DNA from: DASQFD01 sp035633255
Lineage (GTDB): Bacteria; Actinomycetota; Actinomycetes; Actinomycetales; Dermatophilaceae
Assembly: GCA_035633255.1 (NCBI GenBank)
Contig: DASQFD010000003.1
Span: 1 to 25,952 of the forward strand
DNA length: 25,952 nt
Reading direction: 5' to 3'
A model generated the notes under the pieces. That model searched no databases and was not told where the DNA came from. It saw only the letters and a list, made by a program, of their open reading frames with translations. The translations under genes were made by a program, and so were the position numbers. This document shows positions 6,882 to 14,292 of the stretch, in pieces; position 1 is the stretch's first letter, and each line of letters starts with the position of its first letter.

Positions 6882-8624
6882 TCAGCGGCCCCAGCGCTTC
6901 ACGACCCCGAGGGCGTTGACGATGCCGTCACCGTAGAACCCGTTGAACCGGGTGGTGCCGACGCAGGTCGCCGTGAACTCCGGCGACCGGCCCTCCTGCT
7001 CGTAGGAGCGGACCCCGCCGGGCGGGCACGGGTTGTCCGTGGCCGTGCGCATCACCAGGGCGCGCACCGCGTTCGGGGCCAGGCCGAAGCCGCCACCCCG
7101 CGTGCGGTGGCCGTACGAGCTGACCGCGAGCGCTGCGACACCCGTGGCGTGCGGGGACGCCATCGACGTGCCCTGGAGGTACTGGTAGTACCCGCACTCC
7201 TGGGCACCGGCCGGCGGGTCGTCGGTGCACTGCTTCATCACGCCGTTCGCCTCGCCGTCAGGCGTGATGTTGCCGTTCTCATCCACCTCGCCCGTGCCCT
7301 GCAGGACGCCCAGCGGGGCCGTGGAGAGGATGAGGTTCTCGTTGGTCCGGAAGCTCGGCGTGCCGAACCCGTCGCGGAACCACCCCCCCGGCGCGGCCAC
7401 CTCGATCTCGCCGGACCGTGGCTCGGTCGTGTAGTTCGAGTAGTCGGCCTTGGTGCGGGACGGGCCGACCGAGGTGACGCCGAGGACGTGCCTGCCCTCG
7501 ACCGGGAGGTCGAAGCAGGTCTCGTTGTCGATGGTCCGCTCGTAGGGCGCCACCGGCCCGTAGTCGGGGCTCGAGGTGTCCGGCCGCGGGTTGGCCATGT
7601 CCTCGTGGTTGTTGCCGGCCGCCGCCACCAGGGTGACGCCCTTGCGGTGCGCGAAGTTCAGCGCCCGGTTCATGCCCTTGATGATGAGGTCCTGCTCGAA
7701 CGCCGCCTCCGGGCTGTCCTCCGGCGCGCCGCCCATGCAGTTGTAGAGCCACGGGTCGACGTAGAACGACATGTTGACCACGTCGATGCCCACGTCGTCG
7801 GCGTAGGTCAGGGCGTTGACCACCGGCGAGAGGAAGAAGTAGCCGCTGTCCTGCCCCGCGCGGACGTTGACCAGGCTGACGTCCGGCGCCACGCCGCTCA
7901 GGCCGAAGCCGTCGAGCGAGGCGGCGATCGTGCCGGCCACGTGCGTGCCGTGGCCGTCGTCGTCGACGTCCGCGGGGTCCACGCAGCTGGCGACCTCGCA
8001 GGGTCCGTCGATGTCCGGCATGTCGGTGGTGAAGTTGCGCGACAGCCGGCGGTCGAAGCCGGCGGCGAGGTCCGGGTGGTCACCCTGGATCCCCGTGTCG
8101 ATCACGCCGACCCGGACGCGCCGGTCACCGGTCTCGTAGCGGTGCGCCTGCGGCGCCTTGATCATGTCCATGCCCCACAGGTAGGAGTCCAGCGGGTCCC
8201 GCTGCACCGCACCCCCGCCGCCGTGGTTGCCCTTGGCCGCGGGGCGGCCCGCCGCCCGACCGGTCGGCGCCGTGTCGACCTTGGGCTGCTTCGGTGCCCG
8301 GCCGACCACGCCGTCAACGGCGGCGCCCTCGACGTCCTTGATCGCGCGCGCCTTGGCGAGGAACGCCGAGGACGTCGACGACACGGTCACCATGCCGACG
8401 TCGGAGTTGACGGACGTCACCGTGGCACCGGCACCCGTGAGCTTCCGGGCGACCGCCTCGGCGGAGACGCCCTCCTTCGCGAGCACGACGTAGGAGCGGG
8501 CCGTCCCGCTCGCGCCCGAGCCGCCGGCCTGCCCCGTCGTGGCGTTCGCCGGGGCCGTGGCCCCGAGTCCTGCCGCCAGGAGCGCTGCCGCTCCGGTCAT
8601 CCCGATCATGCGCCTGCGTTGCAC
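6882..8624 (-). CDS. Secreted S8 family subtilisin-like serine protease
   Basis: A 580-residue exported subtilase. The Sec signal runs over residues 1-28 (basic start, Ala/Leu-rich core, cleavage near APANA-T). A propeptide-inhibitor (I9-like) domain covers about 43-107, then a linker with Lys/Pro and Gly-rich tracts. The peptidase domain follows with the full catalytic triad: D176 (GVIDTGIQGDHPDL), H228 (DGHGTHVAGT) and S487 (GTSMASPHATG), with oxyanion-hole N338 (AAAGNN). Paired cysteines in inserted loops (209/214 and later) suggest disulfides. The C-terminus ends soon after the domain with no sorting signal, so it is probably released. The GTG start at 8624 has a good ribosome site (AAGGGGGAC). 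It would degrade extracellular protein; the target is unknown. Confidence 0.92.
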   Translation of the reverse strand: MQRRRMIGMTGAAALLAAGLGATAPANATTGQAGGSGASGTARSYVVLAKEGVSAEAVARKLTGAGATVTSVNSDVGMVTVSSTSSAFLAKARAIKDVEGAAVDGVVGRAPKQPKVDTAPTGRAAGRPAAKGNHGGGGAVQRDPLDSYLWGMDMIKAPQAHRYETGDRRVRVGVIDTGIQGDHPDLAAGFDRRLSRNFTTDMPDIDGPCEVASCVDPADVDDDGHGTHVAGTIAASLDGFGLSGVAPDVSLVNVRAGQDSGYFFLSPVVNALTYADDVGIDVVNMSFYVDPWLYNCMGGAPEDSPEAAFEQDLIIKGMNRALNFAHRKGVTLVAAAGNNHEDMANPRPDTSSPDYGPVAPYERTIDNETCFDLPVEGRHVLGVTSVGPSRTKADYSNYTTEPRSGEIEVAAPGGWFRDGFGTPSFRTNENLILSTAPLGVLQGTGEVDENGNITPDGEANGVMKQCTDDPPAGAQECGYYQYLQGTSMASPHATGVAALAVSSYGHRTRGGGFGLAPNAVRALVMRTATDNPCPPGGVRSYEQEGRSPEFTATCVGTTRFNGFYGDGIVNALGVVKRWGR

Positions 8625-8700
8625 GCGTCCCCCTTGGTTGAATCCCCCGCTGACCGGGCCACCGTAGGGGAGATTGCCCGTGCCGGGAAGTGCCAGCGCC

Positions 8701-8706
8701 TATGCT
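8701..8706 (+). promoter_or_regulatory. TATGCT -10 box for leaderless gene
   Basis: TATGCT matches the actinobacterial TAnnnT -10 pattern and ends seven bases before the ATG at 8714, which would put transcription start on the A of the start codon. No Shine-Dalgarno is present. Inferred from spacing. Confidence 0.45.
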
Positions 8707-8713
8707 GCGCACC

Positions 8714-9079
8714 ATGCCCCGCCGTCGCCGGAAGGGCCCGGCGCCGGACGTCTTCGAGACCTTCGCCGACCGGGTGGACGAGGAGCCGTCACCGGACGAG
8801 GGGGCCCCGACGCTCCGCGCGGGACTGCTCGCCCGCTCGGCGGGCATCGGGCTCGGCACCATGACGGTCGGAGTCGTGGCCGGCGTCCTCGGGTTCTGGT
8901 GGGGGGCCGCGAACGAGCCCGACCTCCCCTACGACCACCTGTTCTGGGAGGGCGTGATCAAGCTGGGCTGGGCCGCCCTCTGGGGGCTCCTGGCGGGGGC
9001 CGCGGCGCTGGCCGTCGTCGCCCTGGCCGTGGGCGTCCCGTGGGCGCGCCGGCAGCGCGCCCGCGAGCAGGGTCGCTAG
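8714..9079 (+). CDS. Small two-helix membrane protein, unknown function
   Basis: 121 residues with a basic N-terminus (MPRRRRKG), an acidic stretch with DVFETFADRVDEEPSPDE, and two hydrophobic helices at roughly residues 45-67 and 86-111, ending in a basic tail (RRQRAREQGR). The layout suggests an inner-membrane hairpin with both ends cytoplasmic. I do not recognise a family. The start is placed at ATG 8714 because of the TATGCT box seven bases upstream; ATG at 8702 would add four residues. It is divergent from the subtilase gene, with about 90 bp between the starts, so the two may share a control region. Confidence 0.65.
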   Translation: MPRRRRKGPAPDVFETFADRVDEEPSPDEGAPTLRAGLLARSAGIGLGTMTVGVVAGVLGFWWGAANEPDLPYDHLFWEGVIKLGWAALWGLLAGAAALAVVALAVGVPWARRQRAREQGR

Positions 9080-9152
9080 CGGGGCCCTCGCGGGTCCGCA
9101 CACACGCGGTCCAGCCGCCGGCCGCCGGCCACCGGCCCGCCCTTCTCCGTGG

Positions 9153-9791
9153 TCAGCTGCCGACCGCGATCTCCCCGCCGAGCGCCCACCCGTCGGTGAG
9201 GGGAAGCGTGTCCCCGCTCCAGAACCGTCCCGGGTCGTACCAGCCCAGCGGGGTGCGCGGCTCGAGCAGGCCCATCTCCTCGTAGGTGACCGCCACCACC
9301 TCGGCGCAGTACGCCATCTCCGGCCGGAGGCCGCGGCCCGCCGCCTCACGTCGGCCGAGGTAGGCGTCGCGGCCCCGGAGCCAGCGCCATGCGAGCGCGG
9401 CGGTGGAGGGAAAGGACACCCCGTCGAGACGGGCGATGGTCCGCAGCACGGCGGCCTCCTGCTCGGGTCCCACCTCCGGGCTCAGCTGCCGCAGCCAGGC
9501 CCGCTGACCGTAGGCGTCCCGCCAGCGGTCCACCGCGGCGCGCAGGTCGTGGAGCTGGACCCCCCGGTGGTGCCCGCCCGTCCACACGTCCTGCAGCGAG
9601 CGGCCCAGCTCGGCATGCCACATCAACGGGGGCAGGTCCTCCAGGACGACGGCCATCGCGACGTGGTTGACCGGGGCGTTGGTCGCGGCGCGGATGGCGC
9701 GGTCCGCCGCCGACCGGCCGCGGAAGAGCCAGACGTCACCGGTGCGGGTCAGCTCGACGGCCTCGCCGACCGCGACCCGGGCGCCGCTCAG
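9153..9791 (-). CDS. Permuted NlpC/P60-like (YiiX/YaeF type) papain-fold protein
   Basis: About 212 residues resembling the permuted NlpC/P60 peptidase or amidase group: the histidine motif comes first and the cysteine late. GDVWLFRG opens the domain, H43 sits in VNHVAMAVV as candidate catalytic base, a HAELG segment follows, and the candidate nucleophile C162 is in AYCAEVVA with E164. Members cleave amide or ester bonds in cell wall or lipid-linked substrates; the target here is unknown. No signal peptide is visible. No ATG, GTG or TTG lies near the domain start. The best candidate is CTG at 9791, forming a CTGA overlap with the upstream stop, which suggests coupled re-initiation. The frame also runs open further upstream, overlapping the SRPBCC gene, but that part does not look like protein. 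Confidence 0.7.
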   Translation of the reverse strand: MSGARVAVGEAVELTRTGDVWLFRGRSAADRAIRAATNAPVNHVAMAVVLEDLPPLMWHAELGRSLQDVWTGGHHRGVQLHDLRAAVDRWRDAYGQRAWLRQLSPEVGPEQEAAVLRTIARLDGVSFPSTAALAWRWLRGRDAYLGRREAAGRGLRPEMAYCAEVVAVTYEEMGLLEPRTPLGWYDPGRFWSGDTLPLTDGWALGGEIAVGS

Positions 9792-10225
9792 CGCCCCTCG
9801 CAGCGCGCTCTGAGCCCCTCGGCGGCGCCCCGGTCCACGCCGCGGACGACCTGCCGCTGGAGGAAGCCGGGGAGCGGCAGCGTGGTCTCGATGGCGAGCG
9901 CCACGGTCGCCTCGCTCCCCTCCCCCAGGGACCGGAACCGGATGGAGCCCGCTTGGCTCTTCTGCAGCCGCGAGCGACCGACGAGGTGCCACGAGACCGA
10001 GCCGTCCTCGTGCGTGTAGGCGAGGCGGAACTCGTCACGTCCCACCTTGGCCACCTCGTCGACGATGCGAGCGAGCGTGCACCGGCCCTCGACGTCCCGC
10101 TCGAGCACCTCGGACACGAGCATGCCCGGCCACCACTCGCGGTGCCCACCGACATCGCGAGCGGTGGCCGCGACCGTCTCGACCGGCGCTGCGATCGACA
10201 CCGTGCGAGAGCTGGTAACGGCCAC
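9788..10225 (-). CDS. SRPBCC (START/polyketide cyclase-like) ligand-binding protein
   Basis: A 145-residue single-domain protein of the SRPBCC/Bet v1 superfamily. It opens SSRTVSIAAPVETVAATARDV followed by WWPGMLVSEVLERD, the usual first strand and helix. The middle strands (DEFRLAYTHEDGSVSWHLVG) and a long C-terminal helix (LPGFLQRQVVRGVDRGAAEGL) complete the fold. Such proteins bind hydrophobic ligands such as lipids or polyketides. It starts nine bases after the HMG-CoA reductase stop and overlaps the next gene, so it lies in one chain and might handle an isoprenoid or lipid ligand; that role is inferred from context. GTG at 10225 has no ribosome site, but a TAGCCT box sits six bases upstream. 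Confidence 0.85.
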   Translation of the reverse strand: MAVTSSRTVSIAAPVETVAATARDVGGHREWWPGMLVSEVLERDVEGRCTLARIVDEVAKVGRDEFRLAYTHEDGSVSWHLVGRSRLQKSQAGSIRFRSLGEGSEATVALAIETTLPLPGFLQRQVVRGVDRGAAEGLRARCEGR

Positions 10226-10231
10226 GGCCGG

Positions 10232-10237
10232 AGGCTA
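10232..10237 (-). promoter_or_regulatory. TAGCCT box overlapping HMG-CoA reductase stop
   Basis: On the minus strand TAGCCT starts exactly at the TAG stop of the HMG-CoA reductase gene and ends six bases before the SRPBCC GTG. It fits a TAnnnT -10 element giving a leaderless transcript. The same hexamer in the same arrangement occurs at 13175. Confidence 0.45.
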
Positions 10238-11554
10238 CTCCGCGGCCGGCGGGGCCGGCGCGGCCGGCGGGGCCGGCGCCGCTTGCGCCGCTTGCGCGGC
10301 CGGCGCGGCCGTGCCGAGGTCCGGCACCAAGGGCTCGGCGCCGTCGGACGGCCCCTCGCGCAGCCGGTTGCGGCCGAGCCGCTCGTGGCTGCTCACCCAA
10401 TCCCCGGCGAGCACCGCGGCGCTCAGCGACACCTCCCCGGCCAGCACCACCGCGGCACAGATCTCGGCGAACCGGCGCACCCGGCCCGCCCCCGAGCACC
10501 CCAGCACCTCGAGGCACTCGCGCTGGGTCGCCAGCCCGGTGCCGCCGCCGACGGTCGCGACGACCAGGGCAGGCAGGGTGATGGACCAGTAGTACCCGCC
10601 GTCGTCGGTCAGCTGGGAGTAGACGATCCCGGCGTGCGACTCCGCCACCGTGGCGACGTCCTGCCCGGTCGCGATGAACAGGGCCGTCAGCCCGTTGGCT
10701 GCGTGGGCGCCGTTGTTCGCGGTGCCCGCGAGGAAGCCGCCGGCCTGGCTGATTTGGCGCATCCGGAACAGCTGCTCGGGCGTGACCCCCAGGTGCTGCC
10801 GCAGCAGCGCGCCGGGAATCGTCGCCTCCGCGACCACCCGCTTGCCGCGCGTGCGCAGCACGTTGATCTGGGAGTGCTTCTTGTCGGTGTCGATCGCCCC
10901 GGACAGCACGTATGCCGGGTGCTCGGGATGGTGCTCGCGCACCCACTCGCACGCGGCGTGCGCCGCCCGGCCCACCATGTTCTGCCCCGCGGCGTCCCCG
11001 GTCGTGAAGTCCAGGCGCAGGTAGCGCAGCGGCCCCACGGCATACTGCTCGATCTCCACGAGGCGACCGACGGCGGTGGTGGCCTCGGCGGCCGCGGCGA
11101 TCTCGGGCTCGTGCGCGGCGATCCACGCGCCGAGCTCACGCGCCGCGCGGGCGTCGGGGCAGAGGAAGACGGGCGCCCGCTGCATCCGGTCGTCCACGAC
11201 CGTGGCCCGCACCCCGCCCGCGGCGGTGAGGAGCCGCATGCCGCGGTTGTAGGAGGCGACGAGCGTGCCCTCGGTCGTCGCCAGCGGCACCCACACCTCC
11301 TCGTCCACGTGCTCGCCGTGCACCAGGAGCGGGCCCGCCAGGCCGATCGGCACCTGGGCGGCGCCGAGGACGTTCTCGACGTTGCCGCGCAGGCTCGCCG
11401 GGTCGGCGGTCATCGCCCCGACGTGCTCGAGCCGCGCGCCGGTCACCTCCTCGACGAAGGCCCGCCGGCGGGCGGCCATGGCCGCGGTGTAGTCCTCCGC
11501 CCCGGCGGCCCGCGGGACGCGCCGCCGGCCCTCGCGGTCCTGCTCGTCCGCCAT
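10235..11554 (-). CDS. Hydroxymethylglutaryl-CoA reductase, class I type
   Basis: A 439-residue enzyme expected to reduce HMG-CoA to mevalonate with NADPH in the cytoplasm. All class I catalytic landmarks are present: E95 (ATTEGTLVASYNRG), K225 (DTDKKHSQ), D299 (ATGQDVA) and H390 (SSHERLGRNR). ENVLGAAQVPIGLAGPL marks substrate binding and GTANNGAHAANG lies in the large domain. There is no membrane anchor, unlike eukaryotic forms. The last 25 residues are an Ala/Pro/Gln low-complexity tail that looks added to the enzyme. ATG 11554 is chosen because AGGAAGG precedes it; an in-frame upstream ATG lacks one. Most actinobacteria use the MEP route and lack this gene; no other mevalonate genes lie nearby. 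It is divergent from the WS/DGAT gene with about 120 bp between. Confidence 0.93.
   Translation of the reverse strand: MADEQDREGRRRVPRAAGAEDYTAAMAARRRAFVEEVTGARLEHVGAMTADPASLRGNVENVLGAAQVPIGLAGPLLVHGEHVDEEVWVPLATTEGTLVASYNRGMRLLTAAGGVRATVVDDRMQRAPVFLCPDARAARELGAWIAAHEPEIAAAAEATTAVGRLVEIEQYAVGPLRYLRLDFTTGDAAGQNMVGRAAHAACEWVREHHPEHPAYVLSGAIDTDKKHSQINVLRTRGKRVVAEATIPGALLRQHLGVTPEQLFRMRQISQAGGFLAGTANNGAHAANGLTALFIATGQDVATVAESHAGIVYSQLTDDGGYYWSITLPALVVATVGGGTGLATQRECLEVLGCSGAGRVRRFAEICAAVVLAGEVSLSAAVLAGDWVSSHERLGRNRLREGPSDGAEPLVPDLGTAAPAAQAAQAAPAPPAAPAPPAAE
10240..10312. repeat. GCCGGCG/GCTTGC short tandem repeats in HMGR 3' end
   Basis: Imperfect units of GGCCGGCGG and GCCGCTTGC encode the Ala/Pro/Gln tail of the reductase. 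This is low-complexity DNA prone to slippage, and the tail length is likely variable between strains. Confidence 0.6.
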
Positions 11555-11662
11555 CGCGCCCTTCCTGCCGCTCACGCCACACCGGGGCGCGCCGTGCCAC
11601 GTCGTCCCCCGAGGGTACGAGAGCCGGGCGGCGCGCGGGCCCGCTGGCCGCAGCGGGGTCGC

Positions 11663-11668
11663 TACGGT
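11663..11668 (+). promoter_or_regulatory. TACGGT -10 box for leaderless WS/DGAT gene
   Basis: TACGGT fits TAnnnT and ends six bases before the GTG at 11675; no ribosome site precedes that codon. Inferred to drive a leaderless transcript divergent from HMG-CoA reductase. Confidence 0.45.
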
Positions 11669-11674
11669 GGGCGG

Positions 11675-13177
11675 GTGGAGCGCCTGACGCCGTTGTCCGC
11701 GGCCTTCCTCCAGGCGGAGGACGAGGACCCGACGACGTCGATGGCGATCGCCTCGACGGCCGTGCTGGAGGGCCCGCCACCTCCCCAGGAGGACTTCGTC
11801 GCGCACCTCGCCGGGCGGGTGCCGCTGGTGCCGCGCTTCCGCCAGGTCGTGCTGCCGGTGCCGTTCGACCTCGGTGCGCCGGTCTGGGCCGACGCCCCGG
11901 AGACCGACCTGGCCTGGCACTGCCGGCGCACCGCCCTCCCCGCCCCGGGCGGGCCGGCGGAGCTGCACCGGCTCGTGGCCCGGGTGATGAGCCAGCGGAT
12001 GGACCGGAGCCGGCCGCTGTGGGAGTACTGGGTGGTGGAGGGCCTGCAGGGCGGCCGGTGGGCGGTGATCACGAAGCTCCACCACTGCGTCGTCGACGGC
12101 GTCTCGGGCACCTCGCTCTACTCGGTCGTCTACGACGCCGGCCCCGAGCCGGGACCGCCCACCCCCGACCACTGGCAGCCGCGCCCGCGCCCGGGGCGCG
12201 CCGGACTGCTCGCCGGCGCCGCCCGGGACGCCGCCCTGACCCCGGTCGCGGTCGGCCGCGCCACCCTGCCGCTGCTGCGGCACCCGGTCGGCCTCGGCAA
12301 GCGGGTCGCCCGCACGGCGCGGGGCAGCCTCGCGCTGCTGGGGGCGGTCACCCCGGCGGCGCCCTCCTCGCTGCGCGGGGCGATGGGACGACAGCGCCGC
12401 TACGCCTCCACGGTGGTGCCCCTCGCCGAGGTCCGCGAGGTCAGGGAGGCGCTGGGGGGGAGCCTCAACGACGTCGCCCTCGCCGCGATCAGCGGTGGCC
12501 TGCGGGCGCTGCTGATCTCGCGCGGCGAGGAGCCGCATGCGCGCGCGGTCCGCAGCCTCGTCCCGGTCTCGCTGCGGCAGCCGGGCGAGGAGTCGCTGCT
12601 CGACAACCGGGTGTCGCTGCTGCTGCCCTTCCTGCCCGTCGACGTCGCCGACCCCGTCGAGCGGCTCGAGACCGTGCACCGCCGCATCCGCGAGGCGGCC
12701 GCGTCCGGCGAGCCCTCGGCGGGGGCCGACCTCACGGCGATCTACGAGCACGAGCCGTTCCTGCCCATCGCCCTCGGGGTGCGGGCCGCCTTCCACCTGC
12801 CGCAGCTGCACCTGGTCACCGTGACGACGAACGTCCCCGGTCCGCGGGAGCCGGTGTGGATGCTCGGCCGCCGGTGCCGGTCCATCCTCCCCTACGTGCC
12901 GATCGCGGACCGGGTGCGCGTGGGCGTCTCGATCTTCTCGTATGCCGGTGAGCTCGCCTTCGGCGTCACCGGCGACTTCGACACCGCGCCCGACGTCGAC
13001 ACGCTCGCGGACGGCATACGGGAGTCCGTGGAGGAGCTGCGCGCTGCGGCGCGTGACCGGGCAGGTCGCACGGCGCGAGGCAAGGCGAGTGGTGAGGCGG
13101 GTGGCAGGACCTGTCGCACGGCGGCTGGCACGGGGGGTGGCCCAGTCCGGGGGGGCCGGCGGCGTGGAGGGGGCTAG
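11675..13177 (+). CDS. WS/DGAT family wax ester synthase / diacylglycerol acyltransferase
   Basis: A 500-residue bifunctional acyltransferase of the actinobacterial WS/DGAT family, which joins acyl-CoA to fatty alcohols or diacylglycerol to make storage lipid at the membrane. It begins ERLTPLSAAFLQAEDEDPTTSMAI-like sequence as in the family, has PLWEYWVVEGL, and the catalytic HHCVVDG (H136, H137, D141, G142). The C-terminal domain contains SLNDVALAAISGGLR and VTVTTNVPGPREPVW, the expected second half. The GTG start is chosen from family N-termini and the TACGGT box. The last 40 or so residues are a Gly/Arg-rich tail unlike the family; they may be read in a degenerate region. The frame also runs open far upstream, but that part is antisense to HMG-CoA reductase and is not coding. 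Confidence 0.9.
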   Translation: MERLTPLSAAFLQAEDEDPTTSMAIASTAVLEGPPPPQEDFVAHLAGRVPLVPRFRQVVLPVPFDLGAPVWADAPETDLAWHCRRTALPAPGGPAELHRLVARVMSQRMDRSRPLWEYWVVEGLQGGRWAVITKLHHCVVDGVSGTSLYSVVYDAGPEPGPPTPDHWQPRPRPGRAGLLAGAARDAALTPVAVGRATLPLLRHPVGLGKRVARTARGSLALLGAVTPAAPSSLRGAMGRQRRYASTVVPLAEVREVREALGGSLNDVALAAISGGLRALLISRGEEPHARAVRSLVPVSLRQPGEESLLDNRVSLLLPFLPVDVADPVERLETVHRRIREAAASGEPSAGADLTAIYEHEPFLPIALGVRAAFHLPQLHLVTVTTNVPGPREPVWMLGRRCRSILPYVPIADRVRVGVSIFSYAGELAFGVTGDFDTAPDVDTLADGIRESVEELRAAARDRAGRTARGKASGEAGGRTCRTAAGTGGGPVRGGRRRGGG

Positions 13178-13180
13178 CCT
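13175..13180 (+). promoter_or_regulatory. TAGCCT box overlapping WS/DGAT stop
   Basis: TAGCCT begins at the WS/DGAT TAG stop and ends seven bases before the GTG at 13188. It repeats the arrangement at 10232-10237 and fits a leaderless promoter. Functional assignment is inferred. Confidence 0.4.
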
Positions 13181-13187
13181 CGGCGGC

Positions 13188-13382
13188 GTGCACCGACCGA
13201 CCTCATGGTGGAAGCTCGCCGGCCTCGCCGGCGCCGCCGGCGTGGTGGCGACCGGCGCGGTGGTGGCCCGGGCCGAGCGGCGGCGCCGGGCCTACACCCC
13301 CGACGAGGTGCGGGACCGGCTGCACGCTCGGCACGCCGAGGTGCTCGGCCGGGTCGGCCCCACAGGGGGCCCGGCGGACTGA
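13188..13382 (+). CDS. Small single-helix membrane protein, unknown function
   Basis: 64 residues: a short polar N-terminus, one hydrophobic helix at about residues 9-27 (KLAGLAGAAGVVATGAVVA), then a strongly basic stretch RAERRRRAYTPDEVRDRLHARHAE. The positive-inside pattern suggests an N-out, C-in membrane anchor with a helical cytoplasmic tail. It follows WS/DGAT by ten bases and could belong to the same unit or start its own leaderless mRNA. I do not recognise it. Confidence is moderate because of its small size, but the membrane-anchor layout is coherent. Confidence 0.6.
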   Translation: MHRPTSWWKLAGLAGAAGVVATGAVVARAERRRRAYTPDEVRDRLHARHAEVLGRVGPTGGPAD

Positions 13383-13493
13383 GAGCCGGGCGGACTGAGA
13401 GCCGGGCGGACCGGGGCCCGGCGGAGTGAGAGCCGGGCGGACTGGGGCCCCGTGGACGGAGGGCCCCGTGGACGGAGGGCCCCGCCGCTCAGG
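13378..13493. repeat. Minisatellite-like tandem repeats between convergent genes
   Basis: Two perfect 16-base copies of ACTGAGAGCCGGGCGG (13378-13393 and 13394-13409) are followed by degenerate copies, then two copies of GGCCCCGTGGACGGAG. The first unit contains the stop of the 64-residue gene, so copy-number change could affect its end. Internal GGGGCCC/GGGCCCC pairs could also act as a terminator. Confidence 0.7.
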
Positions 13494-14058
13494 AGGGGTC
13501 CGGCTCCTGCGGGGCCTCGGCGCGCTCCACGCCGAGCCGGGCGGCCATCAGCAGCAGGCGCGCCACGGCCGCGATGAGCACGAGGTCGAGCAGCACCTGG
13601 CTCGCCACGAGCACCCGAGCGGCGTCGCTGACGGGGGCGATGTCGCCGTAGCCCACGGTGCCGAGCGTGACGACCGTGAAGTACAGCGAGTCGGTGCGGC
13701 CCAGCTGCTCGGTGAAGCCGTCCGGGTGGCGCGAGGAGAGGGCGAGGTAGGCGCCGGCGTAGGTGCAGAGGAAGAGGGGCACCGCGATGACCAGCGACTC
13801 GACCGCCTGCAGGTAGGGGGTCCTGGCCCGCAGCACCCGGCGCACCTGCCAGGCGAGGAAGGCGGCGAGCAGCCCGAGCCCGAGCAGGAGGCGGGGCACC
13901 GCTCCCGCGTCCAGCTCCGGACGGGCCAGCGGCATCAGGTAGTAGGCGGCCACGACGGCCGCCGCGACGGTGAGTGACCGCGCGACGGTGACCGCGAGGA
14001 GCCGGCGGCGCTCGGAGACCGAGAGGGCGGTGAGGCGCTCGCCGCCGCTCGGCGTCAT
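13489..14058 (-). CDS. Two-pore-helix type potassium channel protein
   Basis: A 189-residue membrane protein with hydrophobic segments at about 22-42, 56-76, 86-106 and 146-172. The pore loop YFTVVTLGTVGYGDIAPVS contains the potassium selectivity filter TVGYGD (134-139) between the last two helices. It belongs to the Ion_trans_2 type bacterial channels and would pass potassium across the cytoplasmic membrane as a tetramer. No RCK/TrkA-N regulatory domain follows, and the short C-terminus is acidic. ATG at 14058 has no strong ribosome site; an upstream 73-codon open frame ends in an ATGA overlap but is repeat-derived and judged not coding. It is transcribed in the same direction as the glycosyltransferase, 234 bp downstream. 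Confidence 0.88.
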   Translation of the reverse strand: MTPSGGERLTALSVSERRRLLAVTVARSLTVAAAVVAAYYLMPLARPELDAGAVPRLLLGLGLLAAFLAWQVRRVLRARTPYLQAVESLVIAVPLFLCTYAGAYLALSSRHPDGFTEQLGRTDSLYFTVVTLGTVGYGDIAPVSDAARVLVASQVLLDLVLIAAVARLLLMAARLGVERAEAPQEPDPS

Positions 14059-14074
14059 CTCGGCCGTCCCGGTC

Positions 14075-14127
14075 GTCCCGGGTGGGTCGGTCGTGGCCGT
14101 CCCGGGTGGGTCTGTCCCGCGGTGGGT
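14075..14127. repeat. Direct repeats in leader of the channel gene
   Basis: GTCCCGGGTGGGTC occurs exactly at 14075-14088 and 14099-14112, with a third degenerate copy at 14114-14127. A 10-base palindrome GTGACGTCAC follows at 14126-14135. The region 14059-14292 between the channel and the glycosyltransferase holds no gene I can support; it may contain the channel promoter. Confidence 0.5.
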
Positions 14128-14292
14128 GACGTCACGGCGCGGCTCCTCGGGTCAGGAGGCGTCGCGGTGGCGCCTCGGTCCGGGGACCCATACTGTGCCC
14201 GCCGGTTGACCACGGCGGAGACCTCCGCGTGTCTCGGCGCGGCGCCCCGGTCCGGGTGGGGCCGCGCGTGGGCCACGGGAGGCGGGATGCCG

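Noticed and set aside
7107..8864. 585-codon plus-strand open frame
   Set aside because: Antisense shadow of the subtilase, which has a full catalytic triad on the minus strand.
9953..11674. Long N-terminal extension of the WS/DGAT frame
   Set aside because: Runs antisense through SRPBCC and HMG-CoA reductase; family N-termini begin at 11675.
11555..12811. Long upstream extension of the HMG-CoA reductase frame
   Set aside because: Antisense to WS/DGAT; a good ribosome site precedes ATG 11554.
13040..13177. WS/DGAT fused in frame to the small membrane protein after a frameshift
   Set aside because: A neighbouring frame is open through both, but both readings are Arg/Gly-rich with equal codon quality, and the TAGCCT-GTG start explains the small gene better.
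14126..14135. GTGACGTCAC as a CRP/GlxR site
   Set aside because: Half-sites are too close for the GTG-N6-CAC spacing of that family.
14055..14276. 73-codon frame overlapping the channel start by ATGA
   Set aside because: Its sequence comes from the GTCCCGGGTGGGTC repeats and has no protein-like character.
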